Shown: one piece after another, positions 52,004 through 59,534 of the stretch
Layout: each line of letters begins with the position of its first letter
Numbering within the stretch: the first letter of the stretch is position 1
Assembly (NCBI GenBank): GCA_024699325.1
Contig: JAILPS010000003.1
Coordinates: 1-64,000 of the forward strand
DNA from: Lachnospiraceae bacterium
GTDB taxonomy: Bacteria; Bacillota; Clostridia; Lachnospirales; Lachnospiraceae
DNA: 64,000 nucleotides
Reading direction: 5' to 3'
Made by a program: the position numbers and the translations under genes
Notes under the pieces: model-generated
Told to the model about the DNA's origin: nothing
The model's database searches: none
The model's input: only the letters and a program-made list of their open reading frames with translations

Positions 52004-52906
52004 ATGATGTTTAGCGAACTGTATAGCGCTTATTATAACGCTGTTGCGGCTATCCTAAACGAGGCGCAGGGCGGGGCGATAAGCGATGAGAAGCTTAGAG
52101 AGATAATAGAAAAACACGCCTTCACGGAGAGTGTTTTAAATATTGAGCCGGCGCTAAAAAACGGCGACTGGCCGCTTATCAAGGATGGCATAAGCGTGCT
52201 AAAGCACGAGCCAGCCATGCCGTTAACCACCATACAGAAGAGGTGGCTTAGAGCTATAAGCATGGACAGGCGACTGAAGCTGTTTGGCGATGACACAGAG
52301 CTCTTCCCGGAGGTTGAGCCGCTGTTTACACAGGAGGATGTGGAGGTTTTTGACAGGTTTTTGGACGGCGATGACTACGGCGACGAAAACTACAGGGAGA
52401 ATTTCAGGATTATTCTGGACGCCATCAAAAACCGCTATCCCCTGAGGCTCAAGGTTTGTGACAGACGCGGCAACAGGTATGACAAGATTGTGCGCCCCTG
52501 GCATTTAGAATACTCTGAGAAGGATGACAAATTCAGGCTCATAACGAGCGGAAAACCATACCCTGGCGCCTACAATCTGGGCCGCATCATAAGCTGCAAG
52601 CGTGTGAACGGACGTGTTAGCGAGGCCAGCGTGGACATGGCCGGAACTCCTGACAGGAGCGTGACATTTGAACTTACCGACGAGAGGCGGGCTCTCGAGC
52701 GCGTGCTCATGCATTTTGCACACCTTAAGAAGGAGGTGGAGCGCTTAGGGGATAACAACTACAGAGTAACCCTCCACTACGACGGCGACGACGAGGCCGA
52801 GATGGTCATACGAATCCTCTCATTTGGCCCTGTAATCCATGTGGTGGAGCCTAAGGAGTTTGTGGAGCTTATAAGAGAGAGGCTTATGAGGCAGAGGAGC
52901 GTGTGA
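52004..52906 (+). CDS. WYL-domain regulator (second of pair)
   Basis: 300 residues from the first of two adjacent ATGs at 52004/52007, one base after the stop of the first WYL gene; the frame is open upstream to 51971 but that lies inside the first gene. A WYL-like domain is recognisable at about 140-205 (RYPLRLKVCDRRGNRYDKIVRPWHLEYSEKDDKFRLI), followed by a WCX-like end (DERRALERVLMHFAHLKKEVERLG). No clear HTH at the N-terminus, so it may depend on its partner for DNA binding. Followed by the structured RNA and DUF2828. Confidence 0.78.
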   Translation: MMFSELYSAYYNAVAAILNEAQGGAISDEKLREIIEKHAFTESVLNIEPALKNGDWPLIKDGISVLKHEPAMPLTTIQKRWLRAISMDRRLKLFGDDTELFPEVEPLFTQEDVEVFDRFLDGDDYGDENYRENFRIILDAIKNRYPLRLKVCDRRGNRYDKIVRPWHLEYSEKDDKFRLITSGKPYPGAYNLGRIISCKRVNGRVSEASVDMAGTPDRSVTFELTDERRALERVLMHFAHLKKEVERLGDNNYRVTLHYDGDDEAEMVIRILSFGPVIHVVEPKEFVELIRERLMRQRSV

Positions 52907-52951
52907 ATCTTTAAACCTCGCAACTTTTTTTCCGTGAATATACCGCGTACA

Positions 52952-53140
52952 TGCTATAGAATGGCTACATCGGACGGAGATAATAATTCAAACCGATTGT
53001 AAAGGCACGCACAGCAATCATTTGAGGGAAAATGATCTAGCTTATTAAAAGCATATTTTAAAGTAACATTTAAAATAATAATACAAATAGTGCCTTGTCA
53101 CCCGACCCACTGTATCACATACATGTGGGTCGCGTTTTTT
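52952..53140 (+). ncRNA. Predicted structured RNA upstream of the DUF2828 gene
   Basis: An extended -10 TGCTATAGAAT (52952-52962) without a clear -35 predicts a start near 52968. Helices, in order: TCGG (52970-52973) / CCGA (52993-52996); a closing helix AAGGCAC (53002-53008) / GTGCCTT (53090-53096) that encloses ATCATTT (53017-53023) / AAATGAT (53030-53036) with loop GAGGGA, and TATTTTAAA (53054-53062) / TTTAAAATA (53069-53077); then a terminator CGACCCAC (53103-53110) / GTGGGTCG (53125-53132) with six T (53135-53140). All four main stems are perfect. It is either a free RNA, perhaps a Y-RNA-like partner of the next protein, or an attenuating leader. Confidence 0.6.
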
Positions 53141-53154
53141 CACGGAGGAATATC

Positions 53155-54639
53155 ATGATTAACTATTTAGCAGAGGAGAATAATAAAACATACACAGAAA
53201 ATGGAGCTGCCACACTCGTGAGCACAGGAAACGACTGTGTCAACCTGTTTGGCACCATCGGGGCGATGAGGGGCAGAAACAAGCTCTTGACAGACAGATT
53301 TATCCGCGCGTATGCGGAGGATTCTGACACGGCCATGAAGATATTATTCTTTGCCAGAGATGTAAGAGGCGGTCTTGGCGAGAGAGAAATCTTCAGGAAT
53401 ATTCTCAGGGAGCTTGCATTTAGCCATAGAGCATCTGTAATTAAAAACATTCCATACATCGCTGAGTACGGCAGATATGACGATCTGCTGGCGCTTATAG
53501 GTTCTCCCTGCGAGGAGGCGGCGCTTGACTATATAAAAACCGTATTCGAGGCTGATAGAAGAGCGCTTGTGTTAGGCGGCAACATATCACTTCTCGCCAA
53601 GTGGCTTCCGTCCATCAACGCGTCAAGCGCCAAAAGTAAACGTAATGCGGCCATAATAGCAGGCAGCCTAGGCTTAAGCAAATGTGACTACAGGAAGGCG
53701 CTCAGCGCCCTCAGAGAGCGCATTGACATAATCGAAAACCATCTTCGAGAGAAGGACTATGGCTTCGACTATGAAGCGCAGCCATCAGGCGCCATGTTTA
53801 AGTACAGACAGGCGTTTTACAGAAACGACGGCGAGCGCTATTTGGCATACCTCGACATGGTCAATTCAGGCGATGCTAAGATGCACACGGATAATCTAGC
53901 ACCCTACGAGTTCGTTGACCGCGTGTTAGCAGGTGGCTACAGCCCGTATTCTTATCAGGAGGACAGCTTAAGCCCTGAAGAGGAGAAGGCGCTAAACACC
54001 ATGTGGGACGCGCTCCCTGACTACTGCGGCGATGAAAATGCGCTGGTGGTGGTGGACACATCAGGCTCCATGTACGATGCGCAGAGAATGTCAGCTGCTT
54101 CCGTGGCATTATCCCTCGGCTTATACATGGCGGAGAGGAACAAGGGCCTGTTTAAGGACTACCTTATGGAATTCTCCGAAAAGCCGCATTTCATCAGGCT
54201 TAAGGGCAAGAACTTCATAGAAAAACTCAGGTATCTGCTCACATTTAGCGAGGTTGCCAACACAAACCTTCAGGCTGTCTTTGACTTAATTCTGAAGGCG
54301 GCGGTTAAGCATAACGCCAAGCAGGAGGAGATGCCATCCAAACTCTACATAATCTCCGACATGGAGTTTGACCTCTGCGTGGAGAACGCAGGCGCCACCA
54401 ACTTCGAGAACGCTAAGAGGAAGTTTGAGGCAGCCGGCTACCACCTCCCACAGGTCATCTTCTGGAACGTGAGAGCCAGAAACGAGCAGCAGCCCGTCAT
54501 GTATAATGAGCAGGGTGTGGCCCTCGTCTCCGGAGCATCGCCAAGATTATTCAACATGGTCTTCGAGGGCGACATATCGCCTGTCAAATACATGCTGGAG
54601 GTTATTGGTTCCAAGCGCTATGAGCCCATTGTGGCCTAG
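53155..54639 (+). CDS. DUF2828 protein: Ro60/TROVE-like N-terminus plus vWA domain
   Basis: 494 residues from the ATG at 53155, after CACGGAGG; the start at 53095 would read through the terminator hairpin. The N-terminal half has the DUF2828 signature: TGNDCVNLFGTIGAMRG, then FFARDVRGGLGEREIFRN near 62-80 and a Lys-rich ASSAKSKRNAA. The C-terminal half is a vWA domain with MIDAS DTSGSM near 300 and the metal-binding Asp in IISDMEFD. The same plan as Ro60, which binds Y RNA and misfolded RNA, though sequence similarity cannot be judged here. Position after two WYL regulators and a structured RNA suggests an RNA-binding role. Confidence 0.85.
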   Translation: MINYLAEENNKTYTENGAATLVSTGNDCVNLFGTIGAMRGRNKLLTDRFIRAYAEDSDTAMKILFFARDVRGGLGEREIFRNILRELAFSHRASVIKNIPYIAEYGRYDDLLALIGSPCEEAALDYIKTVFEADRRALVLGGNISLLAKWLPSINASSAKSKRNAAIIAGSLGLSKCDYRKALSALRERIDIIENHLREKDYGFDYEAQPSGAMFKYRQAFYRNDGERYLAYLDMVNSGDAKMHTDNLAPYEFVDRVLAGGYSPYSYQEDSLSPEEEKALNTMWDALPDYCGDENALVVVDTSGSMYDAQRMSAASVALSLGLYMAERNKGLFKDYLMEFSEKPHFIRLKGKNFIEKLRYLLTFSEVANTNLQAVFDLILKAAVKHNAKQEEMPSKLYIISDMEFDLCVENAGATNFENAKRKFEAAGYHLPQVIFWNVRARNEQQPVMYNEQGVALVSGASPRLFNMVFEGDISPVKYMLEVIGSKRYEPIVA

Positions 54640-54649
54640 CGCTTTTTTT
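54613..54649 (+). terminator. Terminator overlapping the DUF2828 stop codon
   Basis: AAGCGCTA (54613-54620) / TAGCGCTT (54637-54644), then a run of T to 54649. The stop TAG lies in the second arm. Confidence 0.75.
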
Positions 54650-54669
54650 ATGTAAATGTCCCCTGACAG

Positions 54670-54698
54670 TTGCGGATTTTTTAAATTGGTAGTATGAT
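54670..54698 (+). promoter_or_regulatory. Promoter of the third cysteine-synthase paralog
   Basis: TTGCGG (54670-54675), 17 bases, TATGAT (54693-54698), 39 bases before the start codon. Confidence 0.6.
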
Positions 54699-54737
54699 GG
54701 TTGAAGTTTGCAAAAGTAAGGTGAAAGAGGAATTAAA

Positions 54738-55670
54738 ATGATCTGTAACAATGTTTTGGAATATATCGGGCACACGCCCATGATACGTTTAAACCGCATG
54801 AACGATCCCGAGGCGGCTGAGGTTTTGGTTAAGTATGAGGGATTAAATGTGGGCGGCTCCATCAAGACAAGAACTGCCTACAACATGGTTAAGCGCGCCA
54901 TCAAGGACGGCTTAATCCACGACGACACCATCATCGTGGAGCCAACCAGCGGCAACCAGGGCATCGGTCTGGCGCTTATCGGCGCGGTTATGGGCTATGA
55001 GACCAGAATCATCATGCCGGACAGCGTGAGCGCAGAGAGAAGACTTCTCGTCAAGCATTACGGCGCACAGGTGATACTGGTTCACGACGCAGGGGACATC
55101 GGAGCGTGCATAGAGGAGTGTTTACAGACCGCTCTTCGCATGGCGGCAGAGGACCCGAGAGTCTACATACCACAGCAGTTTGAAAACCCTGCCAACCCTA
55201 AGGTTCACAAGCACCACACAGGACTCGAGATTCTCGAGCAGGTTGCAGGCCCCATCCACGGCTTCTGCTCAGGTATCGGCACAGGCGGAACCATAAGCGG
55301 CATAGGAGAGACTCTGAAGGCACAGTATCCAGACATCGAGATATGGGCAGTTGAGCCCGAGAACGCGGCAATCCTTGCCGGCGGAACAGTGGGAACACAT
55401 CTTCAGATGGGCATCGGCGACGGCATCATCCCGAAGAATCTAAACCAGAAGATCTATGACGACATTTACATAGTGACGGATGAGGAGGCCATCCAGACCG
55501 CGAAGGACCTCGCCCGCAAGGAGGGCATAATGTGCGGTATCAGCTCAGGAACCAACGTGGCCGCAGCTTTAAAGCTTGCCAAAAAACTCGGCAAGGGCAA
55601 AACCGTAGTCACAGTTCTTCCAGACACAGCGGAGAGATATTTTTCAACGCCACTGTTTGAGAATGACTGA
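54738..55670 (+). CDS. Cysteine-synthase-family PLP enzyme, divergent
   Basis: 310 residues. Fold-type II PLP enzyme related to CysK but with changed motifs: GSIKTR (PLP Lys43) instead of GSVKDR, PTSGNQGIGLA instead of NTG, then QQFENPANPKVH, GIGTGGTISGIG, GISSGTNVAAA and the PDTAERYFSTPLF ending. The change from T to Q in the Asn loop, which binds the substrate carboxylate, suggests a different or more specialised substrate. Own promoter and AGGAAT ribosome site. Third CysK-type gene in 8.5 kb. Confidence 0.85.
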   Translation: MICNNVLEYIGHTPMIRLNRMNDPEAAEVLVKYEGLNVGGSIKTRTAYNMVKRAIKDGLIHDDTIIVEPTSGNQGIGLALIGAVMGYETRIIMPDSVSAERRLLVKHYGAQVILVHDAGDIGACIEECLQTALRMAAEDPRVYIPQQFENPANPKVHKHHTGLEILEQVAGPIHGFCSGIGTGGTISGIGETLKAQYPDIEIWAVEPENAAILAGGTVGTHLQMGIGDGIIPKNLNQKIYDDIYIVTDEEAIQTAKDLARKEGIMCGISSGTNVAAALKLAKKLGKGKTVVTVLPDTAERYFSTPLFEND

Positions 55671-55743
55671 TTAGAGGTTATCTGTTTGAGAGCCCCGTAA
55701 GTTCATATGGTTCCTGACCATTGATTAACGTAAGGTGAGAATT

Positions 55744-56499
55744 ATGTTCAAGTATTACTGCGAGAAACTTCTAAAACAGTTATCGATTGACTATAACTGT
55801 ACTCCTGATGATCTTCGGGCGAAGGAAAATATCATAACGACTTCTAAGCTTAATGATGGTAGGCGAAGCTATAGCCCGGGAATGCCATTTTTACAAATGG
55901 TGAGTGCCGGCGGGAATACTGTTATTATGGCAGATGAATGTCTACATGAATTCCTTCGCGGATTTGTCAGGGATGTGGAGGGACATCATCTCTTCGAATT
56001 AGACAATCTTCTGAAACTAAATGATGCGATTAAACCTTATGGTTACGAGATGAATCCAACACATCATATGTTTCTGCCAAGCCGTAATGTTGTTGCAGAA
56101 GAGCGATTTACTGTAAAGTGGTTATATGACAGTGAGATCAGTCAGTTTTACGGCAATCCGCATTTTCCTAATGCGATTTCATATCCTGAACCATGTCCGG
56201 TACGCCCAGACAGAATGGTTGTGGTTGCGGTTGATGGAGGTGATATCATGGGTATGGCTGGATGTTCAGAGGATGCACCACATTGGATGCAGATTGGAAT
56301 CGATGTTCTGCCAGAATATCGCTCCAGAGGAATAGGCGCTTATCTGGTGACTCTATTGAAGAATAGAATCATTGAAATGGGAGATATTCCATTTTATGGC
56401 ACCGCATCTGCCAATGTTCAATCGCAAAATATCGCGCTAAATAGCGGTTTTAAGCCGACCTGGGTTGAGACAGAAGCTGTGAAGATTGATATGAATTGA
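55744..56499 (+). CDS. GNAT-family N-acetyltransferase
   Basis: 251 residues from the ATG at 55744, five bases after AAGGTGA; the GTG at 55735 is rejected. The C-terminal half (about 150-245) is a GNAT domain: acetyl-CoA site IGIDVLPEYRSRGIGAYLVTLLKNR (R/Q-x-x-G-x-G/A pattern) and GTASANVQSQNIALNSGF. The N-terminal 140 residues are of unknown fold. The gene is more AT-rich than its neighbours and uses different codons, which hints at transfer. Substrate unknown. Confidence 0.82.
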   Translation: MFKYYCEKLLKQLSIDYNCTPDDLRAKENIITTSKLNDGRRSYSPGMPFLQMVSAGGNTVIMADECLHEFLRGFVRDVEGHHLFELDNLLKLNDAIKPYGYEMNPTHHMFLPSRNVVAEERFTVKWLYDSEISQFYGNPHFPNAISYPEPCPVRPDRMVVVAVDGGDIMGMAGCSEDAPHWMQIGIDVLPEYRSRGIGAYLVTLLKNRIIEMGDIPFYGTASANVQSQNIALNSGFKPTWVETEAVKIDMN

Positions 56500-56605
56500 T
56501 GATAAGGAATATACTTTGGAGAAAATTTGTGATAAAACTATGGCTGACAGACGGCTTGCATAGAGACAGGCTGGATATTAAGAACAGATAATCAGGAGGG
56601 GAGAT

Positions 56606-57583
56606 ATGCCACATTCATCGGGAGGCGGAAGCCACGGAGGAGGATTTCACGGAGGTAGCGGAGGAAGCGGAGGCGGACCGAGCCACCGTGTAGGAAATAC
56701 ATATTTTCCGGGAGCCAGAAGATATGTTTATTATGACAGAAGAAGGCATATACCGAGATACTATTACACTAATTATGACGTGAGCACTGTTAATCCTGTC
56801 AAGACCATGATTACAACGCTGGCGATTACCATACCGTTACTCCTGCTCATGGTGTTTGCGTTCGTCACTGCGGATGAGCCGCCGTCACCAATCTATGACA
56901 ACTGCAGATATAATTCAGAAATCTATGATTATGCGGATGTTATAGACAACGAGCGCGAGGTTTTGAGCGCTGTCAACGAATTCACGGCTGTGTCAGGAAT
57001 TAAGGTTGCCATAGTGACAGTGAACAACGAGACATGGTATAGCGACGGATGGTTTTCCGGCAGCAAGAGCAGTCAGCTTGAGGACTACGCCTACAATCTG
57101 TACGTGGATATGTTTGGAGGCGACGAATACCACTGGCTGATAGTCTACTCTGAGCCCACCAACCCGGACAGTAATTTTAACGACTGGCACTGGGAGGGCA
57201 TGCAGGGCGATGACACAGACTCTGTGCTCACAGAGGCCAAGGCTGATATTTTTAACAAGACATTTAACGACTATCTTCTGAAGAAGGATGTGGGAGATGC
57301 ATTTGCTGATGCGTTTGGCTATTTTTCAAATGTTATCATGACGGTCACGGAGGAGGAACTAGTTGAGAGTTATCTGATCTATGGTCTTATAACTGCCATA
57401 ATCATCGGTGTGATTCTTTTTGAGGTTGTGTTAAACAAGAACTGGAAGCTCAGCAAGGCCTCAGAGTTTAGGGCAAATGACAAGAAGATTAAGTGTGAAT
57501 ATTGCAGCGGAGAGTACGTGAGCGGCACGGTTATGAAGTGCCCGTACTGCGGAGCTCCGGTCAGTTTGGAGACAGAAGAATAG
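56606..57583 (+). CDS. TPM-like membrane protein with Gly/His N-terminus and zinc ribbon
   Basis: 325 residues. A Gly/His-rich start (GGGSHGGGFHGGSGGSGGG) is followed by a basic/aromatic stretch, helix 1 (about 68-90), an outside TPM-like domain (about 105-235: IYDYADVIDNEREVLSAVNEF, a family found in repair of photosystem and cell-surface proteins), helix 2 (about 255-275), and a cytosolic zinc ribbon CEYC...CPYC near 300-315. Function unknown. The Gly/His start could bind metal. AGGAGGG precedes the ATG. Confidence 0.7.
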   Translation: MPHSSGGGSHGGGFHGGSGGSGGGPSHRVGNTYFPGARRYVYYDRRRHIPRYYYTNYDVSTVNPVKTMITTLAITIPLLLLMVFAFVTADEPPSPIYDNCRYNSEIYDYADVIDNEREVLSAVNEFTAVSGIKVAIVTVNNETWYSDGWFSGSKSSQLEDYAYNLYVDMFGGDEYHWLIVYSEPTNPDSNFNDWHWEGMQGDDTDSVLTEAKADIFNKTFNDYLLKKDVGDAFADAFGYFSNVIMTVTEEELVESYLIYGLITAIIIGVILFEVVLNKNWKLSKASEFRANDKKIKCEYCSGEYVSGTVMKCPYCGAPVSLETEE

Positions 57584-57584
57584 C

Positions 57585-57622
57585 AAAAAGCCTTCCGGGT
57601 TTTACCCCGGAAGGCTTTTTTT
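57585..57622. terminator. Bidirectional terminator between TPM-like and beta-helix genes
   Basis: AAAAGCCTTCCGGG / CCCGGAAGGCTTTTT stem with a TTTTAC loop, followed by a T run on the + strand and preceded by an A run that serves the minus strand. Confidence 0.88.
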
Positions 57623-57649
57623 ATGAGAAACCGTTATGCAAACGGAGGT

Positions 57650-58951
57650 TTATCTGCCGCCTCTGCCGCCCATGTCGCCGGTCATACCGCCGGTCATGCC
57701 ACCAGTCATGCCACCGGTCATTTGTCCCATGCCACCGCCCATCATTGAGTTGGTGAGCTGAGTGATCTGTGAACCATTTACATAGATGGTGCCGCCTGTG
57801 AAGGAACCTGTTCCGTCATAGTCAAATGCTGATGAGGCAGTGATGTTGATGGTTCCGCCTGTGATGTAGAGATTGCCGTTTGAGTCGATGGCGTCTGTGT
57901 CGCCGCTTCCCATGGTGATGTTGATGGTTCCGCCGTTAATCTCTAAAACAACGTCTACATATGAGCTCTTGGATGTGGCGTTGATGCCGTCATCGCTTGC
58001 GCTTATGGTGATGTCGCCGCCGTTAATGATTATGTGAGTTGCCTCCAAACCTTCAACTGCTGTGATATCAAATGTTCCGCCGTTTATGGTTAAGTATGTT
58101 GTGGCCTGGATGCCGTCGTCACTTGCTGTTATGTCAAATGTTCCGCCTGAGATGTAAACCTCGCCGACCGTGTAGTCCTCGTCGTTCTCACAGTGCATGC
58201 CGTCCTTGCCGGCTGTGATTGTGAATGTTCCGTCGCTAATAGCGATGGAGTCGTTTGCCTCGATTGCATCCTCAGCTGCTGTGATGACATATGTTCCGCC
58301 TGTGATGGTCAGATTGTCCTTAGCTGAGATGCCGTTGCCCTGCTTAGAAACTATTGTGAGAGTTCCCTCGCCGTTAAGTGTCAGATCATCCTTAGAGAAG
58401 ATGACTGCGTCTGTGTTTGTCTCGCCGTCAGCTGTGAATGTGCCTGTAACTGTGAGAGTGTTCTGTGTACCCGTGGCTGTAGTTACGAATACCTTGTCAG
58501 CGCTGATTACATATATTGCTGGAAAGTCGCTGTTTGTGATGGTCACTCCGTCAAGCACTAACTGAACCTTCGCGTCCTCGTCCTCGCAGTTGACTGTGAT
58601 GGTAACTTCGCTTGCAGATCCGCTTATAACGTAAACGCCTGCCTCTGTGATGGTCACATCCTCACCGTCAGAAACTGTGATATATGTTGCGTCTGATGTG
58701 TCTGCCTCCTGCTCAAGATCTCTGTCTGAGAAGATCTCGCTCTCGTCAGTTGTAGCTGTGGCTGATGAGGAGCCTGAAGAGGAAGTAGTAGTTGTTGTTG
58801 TAGTAGTTGTTGTTTTAGTGGATGTTGAAGTAGATGTTGATGAACCTGTGCTTATGACTGAAGATAGGTTGCATGCGCTTACTCCAAGTGCCATGATTGC
58901 TGATAATGCGATGATAGTTGCTTTCCTGGTTATTAATCTATGCTTTCTCAT
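57650..58951 (-). CDS. Carbohydrate-binding-domain lipoprotein, Cthe_2159 type (paralog 1)
   Basis: 433 residues. Lipobox VSAC (Cys27), then a Ser/Thr linker, then a right-handed parallel beta-helix of repeated GGTxxIT-type turns (INGGTFDITA, ISGGTFTITA, TGGTINITA), the Cthe_2159 carbohydrate-binding pattern (about 70-400). The C-terminus is Gly/Met-rich with MTGG repeated four times. Family members bind cellulose or acidic polysaccharides. GGAGGTAC precedes the ATG on the minus strand. A paralog lies at 62877 on the same strand, on the other side of the two-component system. Confidence 0.85.
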   Translation of the reverse strand: MRKHRLITRKATIIALSAIMALGVSACNLSSVISTGSSTSTSTSTKTTTTTTTTTTSSSGSSSATATTDESEIFSDRDLEQEADTSDATYITVSDGEDVTITEAGVYVISGSASEVTITVNCEDEDAKVQLVLDGVTITNSDFPAIYVISADKVFVTTATGTQNTLTVTGTFTADGETNTDAVIFSKDDLTLNGEGTLTIVSKQGNGISAKDNLTITGGTYVITAAEDAIEANDSIAISDGTFTITAGKDGMHCENDEDYTVGEVYISGGTFDITASDDGIQATTYLTINGGTFDITAVEGLEATHIIINGGDITISASDDGINATSKSSYVDVVLEINGGTINITMGSGDTDAIDSNGNLYITGGTINITASSAFDYDGTGSFTGGTIYVNGSQITQLTNSMMGGGMGQMTGGMTGGMTGGMTGDMGGRGGR

Positions 58952-59013
58952 AATATGTACCTCCGTTAATTTCTGTGTTTGTGGTTGATTGATGTTACAA
59001 CCATAGGTTAATT

Positions 59014-59023
59014 CACAATTGTG
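59014..59023. promoter_or_regulatory. CACAATTGTG palindrome in the divergent intergenic region
   Basis: A perfect 10-base palindrome 63 bases before the start of the minus-strand lipoprotein. It is a possible operator, low confidence. The whole region 58952-59534 has no gene of normal size. Confidence 0.25.
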
Positions 59024-59173
59024 TTTAATTCTTGTTTTAAGATTGTAGTAAATGTGAAATGGAAGTTCCCAATTTGTGACGAATTTGTGTTTTTTCTGTG
59101 AATAACTACCCTTTTGGGTGGTAGTAATTTAAAAAACCTGTGATATCATAAATACATACAGAGGATAACATCT

Positions 59174-59309
59174 ATGGGATACGTGTTGGGGGAAGAAGCA
59201 CGGAGATACTAATGATGACTATTACTAATGATTACACATACTAATGACAGCCATCACTAAGGATAACATTTTACTAATGATTACGCTTACTAATGATTAC
59301 ATCATATAA
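59174..59309 (+). other. Chain of three tiny ORFs joined by TAATG overlaps
   Basis: ATG at 59174 follows GAGG at 59161 and reads MGYVLGEEARRY, stop 59210-59212. The next ATG uses the last A of that stop (59212), reading MMTITNDYTY to 59244. The next again overlaps (59244) and gives 21 residues ending in NDYII at 59309. The overlaps follow from the TAATGA core of the 16-base repeats, so this may be a by-product. Confidence 0.25.
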
Positions 59310-59390
59310 TACATAAGATAGCATTTACGAATGAAGAGGTTTTGAAGATAAGACATTTTACTAAAGATTACATTATATACGAACGATAAG
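59207..59390 (+). repeat. Array of about nine degenerate 16-base repeats, TACTAATGATTAC
   Basis: Core TACTAATGATTAC starts at 59207, 59223, 59239, 59255, 59272, 59288, and weaker copies at 59326, 59359 and 59378. The first six are spaced 16 or 17 bases. The array is flanked downstream by a terminator-like hairpin and then the sensor operon. Period 16 is not a multiple of three, so it is not protein-coding. Possibly a protein-binding array or RNA repeat. Confidence 0.7.
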
Positions 59391-59427
59391 ATACCAAAGA
59401 TAAAAATCTTCAAAAAAACCGCAAGCA

Positions 59428-59466
59428 AAAGATTGTTGTGAATATTTCACAGCAATCTTTTTATTT
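59428..59466 (+). terminator. Terminator hairpin before the sensor operon
   Basis: AAAGATTGTTGTGAA (59428-59442) pairs with TTCACAGCAATCTTT (59446-59460) through 15 pairs with one G-T wobble, then TTATTTT. With no CDS before it, the repeat array may be part of a transcript that ends here. Confidence 0.75.
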
Positions 59467-59490
59467 TGTATAGAATTAGTTGACTTGCTG

Positions 59491-59499
59491 TGCTAATAT
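59491..59499 (+). promoter_or_regulatory. Extended -10 promoter of the sensor operon
   Basis: TGCTAATAT, an extended -10 lying after the terminator and 36 bases before the start codon; no good -35. Confidence 0.4.
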
Positions 59500-59534
59500 T
59501 AAGAGTGGCATCACACTTTAGGGGGGATCTGGAC

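Noticed and set aside
53095-53154. Upstream start for DUF2828
   Set aside because: The extension would translate the terminator hairpin at 53103-53140 and has no ribosome site; GGAGG sits before 53155.
57660-57730. Short direct repeats in DNA near 57.7 kb
   Set aside because: They encode the MTGG repeats at the C-terminus of the minus-strand lipoprotein, so they are explained by coding.
58197-58988. Two + strand open frames over the minus-strand beta-helix gene
   Set aside because: Low-complexity shadows of the repetitive beta-helix and Thr/Ser linker; no ribosome site or family.
59207-59390. Regular short repeats as a CRISPR array
   Set aside because: Units are 16 bases with almost no spacer, repeats are degenerate, and no cas genes are present.
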